Part shown: piece by piece, positions 1 to 5,939 of the stretch
Layout: every line of letters starts with the position of its first letter
Numbering within the stretch: the stretch's first letter is position 1
Assembly: GCA_022712835.1 (NCBI GenBank)
Contig: JAFLJU010000074.1
Location: forward strand, 1 to 13,705
Source of the DNA: Desulfobacteraceae bacterium
Lineage (GTDB): Bacteria; Desulfobacterota; Desulfobacteria; Desulfobacterales; Desulfobacteraceae
Direction of reading: 5' to 3'
DNA length: 13,705 bases
The notes under the pieces: model-generated
Seen by the model: the letters and a program-made list of their open reading frames with translations, nothing else
Told to the model about the DNA's origin: nothing
The model's database searches: none
Position numbers and translations under genes: made by a program

Positions 1-627
1 AATATCACTTCCATAGCTTAAGCTCAACTGGGCGCCAGCATCGGTTTTAGGCGGGGATACCGATATTTTACCATCATCCACAATGACCAGCATCCCATTG
101 ATTTCTGCCCGGGCCAGCATAAAATCCCAGTCCGTACAATAATACTGAACAAGTTCTTTATAGGTGGTTGTGGTGCTCTCAATCTCCTGGGTAAGCCCCC
201 CATATCCCTGGATCAAGCTTGCAATGATTTCACTGTCTTTTTTGTTCACATAATTGGCATTTTTTCGGCCAATGGTCATTTTTACGGCCTTATCCCGACA
301 GTCTACAATCAACTGGGCCTGGTTTTCACTGGCGATTCTGATACCGTGGCGGATGACGATCCCCTTGAAAATTGTCTCACTTTGTTGATCATACCCCGCC
401 TTGATCTCAATTTCGCTGCCGGGCTTGAAGTCGGCGGCGTTACTGGCGGGAAAATCTCCCTTGGCCATATCTCCGTCCAACAGAATGATCTTTGCCCTGG
501 GGATCTGGTTAATTTTTTTGTTCACCGTCACCGAAATAATTTTATGGGTACCATCCAGTTGAGTGCCATTGCACAGGATACTAAGGCTTACCAGACCACT
601 GCCATCTATTTTAGGGGAATTTGCCAT
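1..627 (-). CDS. eCIS VgrG-like spike protein (Pvc8/Afp8-like), N-terminal part only
   Basis: I translated 209 codons from the ATG at 625-627 down to the window edge; the reading frame stays open and the C-terminal part lies outside. The N-terminus (MANSPKIDGSGLVSLSILCN) is followed by a segment resembling the gp27-like half of VgrG/Rhs-Vgr proteins: TVNKKINQIPRAKIILLDGD, then FKPGSEIEIKAGY, then an IFKGIVIRHGIRI stretch and a YCTDWDFMLARAEINGMLV stretch. These are family hallmarks. In contractile injection systems this protein forms the trimeric spike joining the inner tube to the PAAR tip. The start is 3 nt after the stop of the LysM gene, and its AAGG ribosome-binding motif lies in that gene's last codon, so the two are probably translationally coupled. 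Its place after the LysM gene matches the Pvc7-Pvc8 order. Confidence 0.88.
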   Translation of the reverse strand, partial: MANSPKIDGSGLVSLSILCNGTQLDGTHKIISVTVNKKINQIPRAKIILLDGDMAKGDFPASNAADFKPGSEIEIKAGYDQQSETIFKGIVIRHGIRIASENQAQLIVDCRDKAVKMTIGRKNANYVNKKDSEIIASLIQGYGGLTQEIESTTTTYKELVQYYCTDWDFMLARAEINGMLVIVDDGKISVSPPKTDAGAQLSLSYGSDI

Positions 628-630
628 TTT

Positions 631-1329
631 TTACCTTAAAGGGGGGAACCAGATCCGGGTGCCTGATTTGATTTGTCTGAAATTAATAATATTATTTGCT
701 CTTGCAACCTTTGCATAATAGGAGGCATCCTTATAAATTTTATAACACAGCAGGGGCAGGGTATCTCCCTGCTTGAAGATAACCCCATGGGAAAGGTCCG
801 GGGAAGATTTGTTGGCTTGCTTGGCCTCTTCTTCGTTGCTGATAAAACTTTCAAAACTAAGGGAAACCGAGGCCCTTAAAGAATCCCCTTGGGGTTTAAA
901 CAGGGTGTTTTCGACCTTCTGGGAGGTCAGGCGACCATAAAAAATCAGATCCCCCCAGAGCACCTGAATAACACTGGGTTCGTGCTGGTCCCCTTTATAG
1001 TCATAAGTGATATCATGTAGTTTTTTGAGCAGATCCTTAACCGATGGCGGTGTTGAAGCGCTACCGGGATATTTGATGGCACCGGTGCCGTCCAGCAAAA
1101 GTTTAAAGGAAAGGGTTTCCGGCTTGATAGCACAAAATTTCTGGTCAGATCCCAGCTGACCCATGGTCTTTGTCTTGTTATAGTCTATGGCCCGATCATG
1201 GGAATAATCCGTGGGGTTCAGCATGGCATCAAACTGATTTGCATCGCCTCCCTGAACACTGATGATCCCCCCGTCAACGGTACACCGGGAAATGGAAAGC
1301 CTTTTTTTATCTCCCTTGGCAGATTCCAT
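631..1329 (-). CDS. eCIS baseplate protein with CIS_tube N-domain and C-terminal LysM (Pvc7/Afp7-like)
   Basis: The product has 232 residues. The N-terminal two thirds resemble the contractile injection system tube N-terminal family: early FDAMLNPTDYSHDRAIDY, then PETLSFKLLLDGTGAI, then VIQVLWGDLIFYGRLTSQKV and SLRASVSLSFESFI. Residues about 182-232 form a LysM-like module (FKQGDTLPLLCYKIYKDASY ... ANNIINFRQIKSGTRIWFPP). In Pvc/Afp-type particles the equivalent protein sits between inner tube and spike and adapts the tube to the baseplate; LysM here is probably structural and not a cell-wall anchor. The ATG at 1329 has an AGGGGA motif about 10 nt upstream. The gene lies between the DUF5908-like gene and the VgrG-like gene, the usual order. 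There is no signal peptide, as expected for a particle assembled in the cytoplasm. Confidence 0.9.
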   Translation of the reverse strand: MESAKGDKKRLSISRCTVDGGIISVQGGDANQFDAMLNPTDYSHDRAIDYNKTKTMGQLGSDQKFCAIKPETLSFKLLLDGTGAIKYPGSASTPPSVKDLLKKLHDITYDYKGDQHEPSVIQVLWGDLIFYGRLTSQKVENTLFKPQGDSLRASVSLSFESFISNEEEAKQANKSSPDLSHGVIFKQGDTLPLLCYKIYKDASYYAKVARANNIINFRQIKSGTRIWFPPLR

Positions 1330-1342
1330 GAGTCTTTTTCCC

Positions 1343-1576
1343 CTATCTTTCCATCCGGTCTTGAATAATTTCCAGGATCATCTCCCGGCATTCTAATAGG
1401 AGTTGTTTTTTAAGCATATCCCTCTCCCTATCGGCCTCCTGTGCTTTTTTGCTCTCTTCTTCCCGGGAGGATTCTTTTCCCGCCGGGCCCTGGCCAGGGG
1501 CTGCTCCGGACAAATCTGATCCTGAGCCCGGGCCGGTTCTGGCTTTGACTACCATTTCGTCTATTTCAATGGCCAT
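1343..1576 (-). CDS. small DUF5908-type eCIS protein (Pvc6/Afp6-like)
   Basis: The product has 77 residues. The first residues (MAIEIDEMVVKART) match the short 'M-[AP]-I-E-I-x-E-[ML]-V-[IV]-[KR]-A' opening typical of DUF5908 proteins found in eCIS loci. A Gly/Ser/Pro-rich low-complexity stretch follows (about residues 14-36). The C-terminus is a charged helix (about 37-77), predicted by eye to be a coiled coil. The biochemical role of this family is not established; its constant position between the second tube gene and the LysM gene suggests a particle or assembly component. The ATG at 1576 overlaps the end of the upstream tube gene by 11 nt. The pattern of a conserved N-terminus and a free C-terminal helix is what I recognise; the family name is assigned from memory. 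Confidence 0.75.
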   Translation of the reverse strand: MAIEIDEMVVKARTGPGSGSDLSGAAPGQGPAGKESSREEESKKAQEADRERDMLKKQLLLECREMILEIIQDRMER

Positions 1577-2051
1577 ATTTGCTGTCTTCCCTTGTAAAAT
1601 AATTATAGGTCAGCTCAATGGTTTCAATGGCCACCGCATTTTTGGTGGAATTGAAACCATCAATCTGCCATTTTATGGGAAGGGCATTGACGATATTCCA
1701 TGCCCGGCAAGCGTCTCCTTGTTCGTCCAGAAGAAACACATTCAGGGTCCTGGGCTCAATCGGTTTGGTAAAGTCCGGGCCCAATATCCCGGAACACCAG
1801 GAAACAAGGGGGGAGGACATGTCTGCCATACCCCGTTTCAAGACCAAATTGTCATATTTTGGCGGTTTGGGGAGATAGTAAAAAAAATTCTCCCCCCCTT
1901 CCGCCACCCGGTCATACTCAATGGTAACATTGAGTCCGGACACTTCCTGGAAGGAAGTGTCCTGGCCCTTGTCTGCCGTAAACTCAATTTTAAAATAAAA
2001 GGCCGAAGGCGGATAATAGGTATCCGATTTTGAAGAAGTATTATCAGGCAT
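1566..2051 (-). CDS. gp19-type inner tail tube protein 2 (Pvc5/Afp5-like)
   Basis: The product is a T4-gp19-like tube protein of 161 residues from the ATG at 2051. Hallmarks are YYPPSAFYFKIEF near the N-terminus, FQEVSGLNVTIEYDRVAEGG, a LKRGMADMSSPLVSW segment, LNVFLLDEQGDACRAWNIVN, and AVAIETIELTYNYF near the end. Hexameric rings of such proteins stack into the inner tube. The open frame extends to a TTG at 2078, which would add nine residues and overlap the upstream tube gene by 35 nt. I prefer the ATG, which overlaps by only 8 nt and puts the family motif close to the N-terminus. Sequence and context suggest the minor tube protein that ends the tube at the baseplate, as Pvc5 does; this is by analogy. 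Confidence 0.9.
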   Translation of the reverse strand: MPDNTSSKSDTYYPPSAFYFKIEFTADKGQDTSFQEVSGLNVTIEYDRVAEGGENFFYYLPKPPKYDNLVLKRGMADMSSPLVSWCSGILGPDFTKPIEPRTLNVFLLDEQGDACRAWNIVNALPIKWQIDGFNSTKNAVAIETIELTYNYFTREDSKYGH

Positions 2052-2502
2052 TTGCGATGGTAATCCCTTCATGGACAATCTCTATACTTTCAATGGCCAC
2101 TTCATTGCCTTCTGATTTTAGATCGGTGCCGGTTATCTTGCTTGGCCATGCATTGGCAAGGGTCCACACCATGGTGGGTGCCTTTGCCTCATCCAGCAGG
2201 CTGATGGTAATCGGCAACCGTTTGATGGTGTTCATCTTAATCTGGTTAAACCAGTCCCAGAACTTATTGTCAGATTTAAAAATTCCTTTTTTCATGGTCA
2301 CATTCCCGGATTTCTTGATTCCCGGCATTTTGATAACTGAAAACTCCGGGCTGTCACCATGCCGGTATTCAATAGGCTGGGCCTCAATATCCAGACCGGA
2401 CACCTCCTGGAAAGACATCACCTCGGAGTCCCATTTCACCTCAAAGAAAAACTTTGGCAAAGGCCAAACCGTTTTGGATTGTGCGGAACCATCATCGGCC
2501 AT
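2044..2502 (-). CDS. gp19-type inner tail tube protein 1 (Pvc1/Afp1-like)
   Basis: The product has 152 residues of the T4-gp19 tube family: an N-terminal PLPKFFFEVKWDSEVMSFQE, then EVSGLDIEAQPIEYRHGDSP, KSGNVTMKKGIFKSDNKFWD, LPITISLLDEAKAPTMVWTL, and VAIESIEIVHEGI at the end. It is paralogous to the next gene (shared FQEVSGL, LLDE and AIE[ST]IE blocks). It is probably the main subunit of the inner tube, because it directly follows the sheath gene and has a strong AAGGAG about 8 nt ahead of the ATG at 2502, in keeping with high expression. A 45-nt gap separates it from the sheath gene. That gap shows no hairpin, only an A-run at the sheath stop codon. Confidence 0.92.
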   Translation of the reverse strand: MADDGSAQSKTVWPLPKFFFEVKWDSEVMSFQEVSGLDIEAQPIEYRHGDSPEFSVIKMPGIKKSGNVTMKKGIFKSDNKFWDWFNQIKMNTIKRLPITISLLDEAKAPTMVWTLANAWPSKITGTDLKSEGNEVAIESIEIVHEGITIANA

Positions 2503-2547
2503 AATATATCTCCTTTTTCATATTAACGATTGGGGTATGATTTTTTT

Positions 2548-4224
2548 TTATGATTTCTGCATCTGCTGCTGAAAGGTGATCTCAATAAATTCTGCAGGCC
2601 TGACAAGTGCCACAAGAATCGTAACCCTTAAAATCCCTTCAAGGATATCATCTCCGGTCATTGTTTCACCCAGTCCCACATGGACACTGAAAGCATCATC
2701 CGGGCTGGCACCGGCCAGGCCTCCGCGTTTCCAGATACCGGTTAAAAAATTACGGATCATACTTTTGATGGTGACCCATGTGTTGGCCACATTGTTTTCA
2801 AACACATAGGCTTTTGTGGCAAGCCGGATGGATTCCTCCAGCATGATCATGGTTCTTCTGACCTGGATATACCGCCAGTCCAGGCTGTTTCCATCCAGGG
2901 TTCGGCCACCCCAGACAAGGGTTCCTTCGCCGATAAAGGTGCGTATGGCATTGATGGATTTGCCCTGGGGGGTGACATTCAGGTCTTCCTGGTCTTCATG
3001 GGTAATGTTCACCGAAGGGGAAACAACCGAATTAAGACTGACATTAGCCGGCGCCTTCCAAACCCCCCTTGTATCGTCCACCATGGTGTAAATTCCTGCC
3101 ATGGCGGGACCTGGAGGCAATAAATTCAGTTTTGTTTTGATCTCTTCTAAAATCGATTTATAAAGAGAAGAGTTCTCGACCAAGGTGGTGTTGAGCAGGG
3201 GTTTTTCACCCGGGTCCAATTTGGGATCCACCATCTTATTCAGCTCGGCTGCCAGCTGCACTTTTTTAGGGTCTTCGGCAGTCTCCTTGCTGATTCCCTT
3301 TTCCACTTCAATAAGCGGCAGCAAAAGTTTTCTGGCATCCATTGTAAGATTTTCAAATCCCAAGTCTGCATCCTGGACAATGGTGGTATTCACCCAGGGG
3401 TAATAAGCGGCTGAAAAATTAAGAAAATTGATTCCCAGGGCATTTCTAAAATTGTCGATACAGCTGCCTTCTTTCTCCCCTTTGTCAGGATCTGCGGCAA
3501 TATCCTTGCGGTCTCTGTATCCTTTGTGAATATCCAGAATGGCAATCCGGTTCTTCATTTTATCGCCACAATGCTGCAAGGCTGCCTGCTGGACACTGAC
3601 ACAATTTGCATCTTCCAAAAGAATGGCTTCGGGAATCAGCACCATTGTGGGCTCCTGCTCCTTGACCAGGGAACCGATGCCCGCTGTCAGAGCCGGGGCT
3701 TCAATCTTTTGTTCATAATTGCCAACGGAAACAATATAGCAAGGGCCACCACCATTTTGATAAAACAACTGCATGGCATAATAAAGCAGATAATTTCCCT
3801 TTTCCTGTTTTAATTGATAGCCAATGCCCATGAAATTAAAATCCGGATCCGGCAGATCTCCGTCATTGGAAGCATCACCGGCCTTTACCACCGGCGGTTT
3901 TTTCGGTACCACCGGCACATCCTTGCCTTCAGCAGCGTCAGCGTCGGCCGGAGGAGACGTGACAGGAGCCACCGGGGTAACGGCCGGGGAACCGATTTGA
4001 CTGATGCCAAATACAGGATCGGGTCCCCCGCCATAATACTGGTTAAATTCAATCATGGAAGAGACCTTCCAGGGCTTGTTTAGCAAATCTTTTTTGCCCT
4101 TTCTGGTTTCAGCAAATTCTGTGTGCCCGATAAAAGCAGGGACAGCTGTTGCAACCTCGACGACGGAATTGGGGAAGGCGTTTTTTTCTACGATATAAAC
4201 ACCTGGTGTTTTCATGGCTCCCAT
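2548..4224 (-). CDS. eCIS tail sheath protein (Pvc2-4/Afp2-4-like)
   Basis: This is a contractile sheath subunit of 558 residues from the ATG at 4224. A GTG at 4230 in the same frame would add two residues, but the AGAGG motif is better spaced for the ATG. The N-terminus (MKTPGVYIVEKNAFPNSVVE, then VATAVPAFIGHTE) is the classic sheath opening, and FQNGGG-like FYQNGGGPCYIVSVG follows. The C-terminal half carries the sheath core: FIGEGTLVWGGRTLDGNSLD, WRYIQVRRTMIMLEESIRLA, FENNVANTWVTIKSMIRNFL, and a final PAEFIEITFQQQMQKS strand used for inter-subunit linking. A Pro/Ala/Asp-rich segment of about 50 residues (roughly residues 80-130 counted from the GTG) separates the opening from the core. Only one sheath gene is present here, whereas Pvc/Afp loci carry three; further copies outside the window cannot be excluded. 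Confidence 0.95.
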   Translation of the reverse strand: MGAMKTPGVYIVEKNAFPNSVVEVATAVPAFIGHTEFAETRKGKKDLLNKPWKVSSMIEFNQYYGGGPDPVFGISQIGSPAVTPVAPVTSPPADADAAEGKDVPVVPKKPPVVKAGDASNDGDLPDPDFNFMGIGYQLKQEKGNYLLYYAMQLFYQNGGGPCYIVSVGNYEQKIEAPALTAGIGSLVKEQEPTMVLIPEAILLEDANCVSVQQAALQHCGDKMKNRIAILDIHKGYRDRKDIAADPDKGEKEGSCIDNFRNALGINFLNFSAAYYPWVNTTIVQDADLGFENLTMDARKLLLPLIEVEKGISKETAEDPKKVQLAAELNKMVDPKLDPGEKPLLNTTLVENSSLYKSILEEIKTKLNLLPPGPAMAGIYTMVDDTRGVWKAPANVSLNSVVSPSVNITHEDQEDLNVTPQGKSINAIRTFIGEGTLVWGGRTLDGNSLDWRYIQVRRTMIMLEESIRLATKAYVFENNVANTWVTIKSMIRNFLTGIWKRGGLAGASPDDAFSVHVGLGETMTGDDILEGILRVTILVALVRPAEFIEITFQQQMQKS

Positions 4225-4242
4225 ATTCACCTCTCTTTAAAA

Positions 4243-5097
4243 TTAGGGGTTGATAAAAATCTCCGAAACATACTCTTTTTGGTTTTCTTTGTTCATTCTG
4301 CGGCCCAGCTGGTCACAAGATGCCGCCGGAAGTCTTTTGACAAGGGTTCTGGTACTATTGGCGCTTTGCTTATTTAATTGAAACTGACACAGGGGCACCT
4401 GGGTGAGGGGTATGGGGTTTTCCGATTCAAAGACCTGTGCATCCATGTTGCCCCAAATCCTCTCATTGCTCTTCTGGCTGAACACAATTTTGTTGGCCAG
4501 ATCAACAATGGAAATGGCCTGCTTTGTATACTTTCCCAAAAGATAATATTTCCAGATTGTTCGCCTGACGCCAAATTCAAGAAAATACTCCTTTGAATCA
4601 AACAAAGTCCCGGTGGCCTCTTTCGGGTCAATGGAAAGAATACACAACGGCCTGATAAGCCGTTCTGTTCGGGTTAGCATGGGGGCAATTTGCCTTGACT
4701 CCAATGATTTTAAATCCGAGTCAGAGACGAACAGATCACGGCTCAGCCGGTAATCTCCGCCGGCTTGAAGCAAGGCGGTACTTCCCCCGAAAAACAGAAT
4801 TTTTTTGGGGGAAGCGGGCAATTGTGTGAAATTTTCAAATACAGGATTCCGTGAAAACACTTTAAAATCAAAGGAGAGAGATTCAAAGGGATCTGCGGCA
4901 TAAAGCCTTAGGACCTCCCTACTTGCTTCATTAAAAAACAAGCTGATACCACTGGTTTCTTTTTTCAAAATCAATCCGGCATTGTTGATTATCTTTTGAC
5001 AAGTCCCACTGGGGAAAAAATCCAGTTCCCAGGCCACGGGGTTAGAATAATACCCATGGCGGATCACTATTTTAAATAAGAGTTTATATGCCGACAT
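4243..5097 (-). CDS. eCIS-associated protein of unknown function, 284 aa
   Basis: I cannot name a domain. The N-terminus (MSAYKLLFKIVIRHGYYSNP) is followed by ELDFFPSGTCQKIINNAGLI and a FKVFSRNPVFENFTQLP motif with ILFFGG after it. This resembles, from memory, a conserved uncharacterised protein often found beside DUF4255 genes in eCIS loci (pattern 'P-x-F-x-N-x-T-x-LP'). The protein is mixed alpha/beta by eye, with no signal peptide or membrane segment. The gene is 10 nt downstream of the DUF4255 gene and 18 nt upstream of the sheath ATG, so it is firmly inside the operon. Some eCIS particles have a second cap-associated protein next to the DUF4255 protein, and this is a candidate for that role; this is positional inference only. 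The ATG at 5097 has AGGA about 8 nt upstream. Confidence 0.8.
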   Translation of the reverse strand: MSAYKLLFKIVIRHGYYSNPVAWELDFFPSGTCQKIINNAGLILKKETSGISLFFNEASREVLRLYAADPFESLSFDFKVFSRNPVFENFTQLPASPKKILFFGGSTALLQAGGDYRLSRDLFVSDSDLKSLESRQIAPMLTRTERLIRPLCILSIDPKEATGTLFDSKEYFLEFGVRRTIWKYYLLGKYTKQAISIVDLANKIVFSQKSNERIWGNMDAQVFESENPIPLTQVPLCQFQLNKQSANSTRTLVKRLPAASCDQLGRRMNKENQKEYVSEIFINP

Positions 5098-5107
5098 AAC
5101 CTAAGTC

Positions 5108-5686
5108 CTATTGCATATTAACAGAAGTTGTTGGATCAGAGACGGACCGGACTTTTGATTTCACATCCCGGGAGTCAAAGGTAAGCATCCGCACCCGGTA
5201 GAGGACAGAAGGCTGGTATTTACCGCTGATGATACTCCAGAGACTGCTTAAGTCCTTTATATTTAAGTTTTCAATATCTAGAATCAGCTTATCAATTCTT
5301 GGATCAAGATCAGGAGAATTCTGGCGGGTGAACACCGGATTTTTTTGGAAAAACCCAATGGTGTGAGAAAGAAATTTCAGGGCTTCCGGATAATTGGGTC
5401 CACCAAAATTTGCTGAAAACATCAGAAACAGATTCAAATGCAGGGGCGGATGGGTGATAATATTTTCTTGCCCCCCCAAAAAGCCCTGTTCCTTGAAATA
5501 CCCAGGTGTCTCATCTTTTTCAACATTGACAAGGAATACGGCAACTTTGTTATTCACATTCACCGCGACAGTCCCATCCTGTTCTGCGATATTTGATATC
5601 AAAGCAATATCCTCATTAAGACTGAAAGTCCTTCCAAGGTATTGGTTCAATTGTCGGGTGATATGACCTATGGCTGAATTAATCAT
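5108..5686 (-). CDS. DUF4255 cap/tail-terminator protein (Pvc16/Afp16-like)
   Basis: The product has 192 residues and is clearly of the DUF4255 (Pvc16 N-terminal) family. Motifs in order are MINSAIGHITRQLNQYL, ALISNIAEQDGTVA, VAVFLVNVEKDET, PPLHLNLFLMFSANF (the most diagnostic block), YPEALKFLSHTIGFFQKNPV, SPDLDPRIDKLILDIENL, and YQPSVLYRVRMLTFDS. Pvc16/Afp16 proteins cap the distal end of the tube and sheath and set tail termination; the function here is inferred from that family. It is the first gene of the operon. A 253-bp regulatory gap separates it from the kinase gene on the same strand. The ATG at 5686 is preceded by AAGGTGG at a workable distance. Its length is normal for the family. 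Confidence 0.93.
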   Translation of the reverse strand: MINSAIGHITRQLNQYLGRTFSLNEDIALISNIAEQDGTVAVNVNNKVAVFLVNVEKDETPGYFKEQGFLGGQENIITHPPLHLNLFLMFSANFGGPNYPEALKFLSHTIGFFQKNPVFTRQNSPDLDPRIDKLILDIENLNIKDLSSLWSIISGKYQPSVLYRVRMLTFDSRDVKSKVRSVSDPTTSVNMQ

Positions 5687-5717
5687 TACCTATGCCACCT
5701 TAGCGTTGGCAGCCCTT

Positions 5718-5758
5718 TCTCCAAAATCCTTAGCAGAGCCGTTTTTTGGAGATTCTCC
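5718..5758 (-). promoter_or_regulatory. Leader with two mutually exclusive inverted repeats ahead of the eCIS operon
   Basis: TCTCCAAAA (5718-5726) and TTTTGGAGA (5744-5752) are perfect 9-bp inverted arms around a 17-nt loop. GGAGA (5748-5752) can instead pair with TCTCC (5754-5758), which it almost touches. The two pairings exclude each other, as in some leader switches. No U-run follows either hairpin, so neither is an ordinary terminator. The dyad is directly seen; a regulatory role is inference. Confidence 0.35.
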
Positions 5759-5786
5759 TGCACGCAGCTCCGCCCCTTGGGTTACA

Positions 5787-5806
5787 TTCCCCCTCTTTAT
5801 GGGGAA
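5787..5806. other. Small hairpin in the eCIS leader
   Basis: TTCCCC (5787-5792) and GGGGAA (5801-5806) form a perfect 6-bp stem with an 8-nt loop. No T-run follows on either strand, so it does not look like an intrinsic terminator. It lies between the possible eCIS promoter and the first gene of the operon. Confidence 0.35.
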
Positions 5807-5826
5807 AACAAAAATGGCATTTTCCA

Positions 5827-5856
5827 TTGATAGACTCACCTGAAATTGACTTTCAA
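5827..5856 (-). promoter_or_regulatory. Possible sigma-70-type promoter of the eCIS operon
   Basis: On the minus strand TTGAAA (5856-5851) and TATCAA (5832-5827) are separated by 18 bp. Each matches the -35/-10 consensus at four of six positions or better, so the core promoter is weak and would suit an activated promoter. It points toward the DUF4255 gene, leaving a leader of about 130 nt. The 7-bp repeat block begins at the edge of the -35 element on its upstream side. Confidence 0.3.
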
Positions 5857-5938
5857 GTGGTAAGTGATAAACGGTAGGAGATTTGTGATAAGCGGTAAGA
5901 GTCAGGTGCTAATCGCTAGGCAATTTGTGCCAGGCGGG
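5855..5938. repeat. Twelve degenerate 7-bp tandem units (21-bp higher period), possible LytTR sites
   Basis: The 84 bp split cleanly into twelve 7-mers: aagtggt, aagtgat, aaacggt, aggagat, ttgtgat, aagcggt, aagagtc, aggtgct, aatcgct, aggcaat, ttgtgcc, aggcggg. Every third unit is most alike, giving a 21-bp period. On the minus strand this yields ACCGTTTAT (5875-5867), ACCGCTTAT (5896-5888), AGCGATTAG (5917-5909) and a weaker fourth copy (5938-5930). The first fits the AgrA-type LytTR consensus (W-M-M-GTT-N-R-K) at all nine positions, the second at eight. LytTR proteins typically bind direct repeats about two helical turns apart. The block ends exactly at the stop codon of the kinase gene. Confidence 0.6.
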
Positions 5939-5939
5939 G

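Noticed and set aside
1449..2033. 194-codon plus-strand open frame opposite the tube and DUF5908 genes
   Set aside because: It is antisense to genes with clear family motifs, has no ribosome-binding site of note, and its translation resembles nothing known.
1..5686. Type VI secretion system or intact prophage tail
   Set aside because: The DUF4255, DUF5908, CIS_tube-LysM and paired gp19-type tube genes are the eCIS signature. No Tss membrane-complex, ClpV, capsid or terminase gene is visible, although the operon is cut by the window edge.
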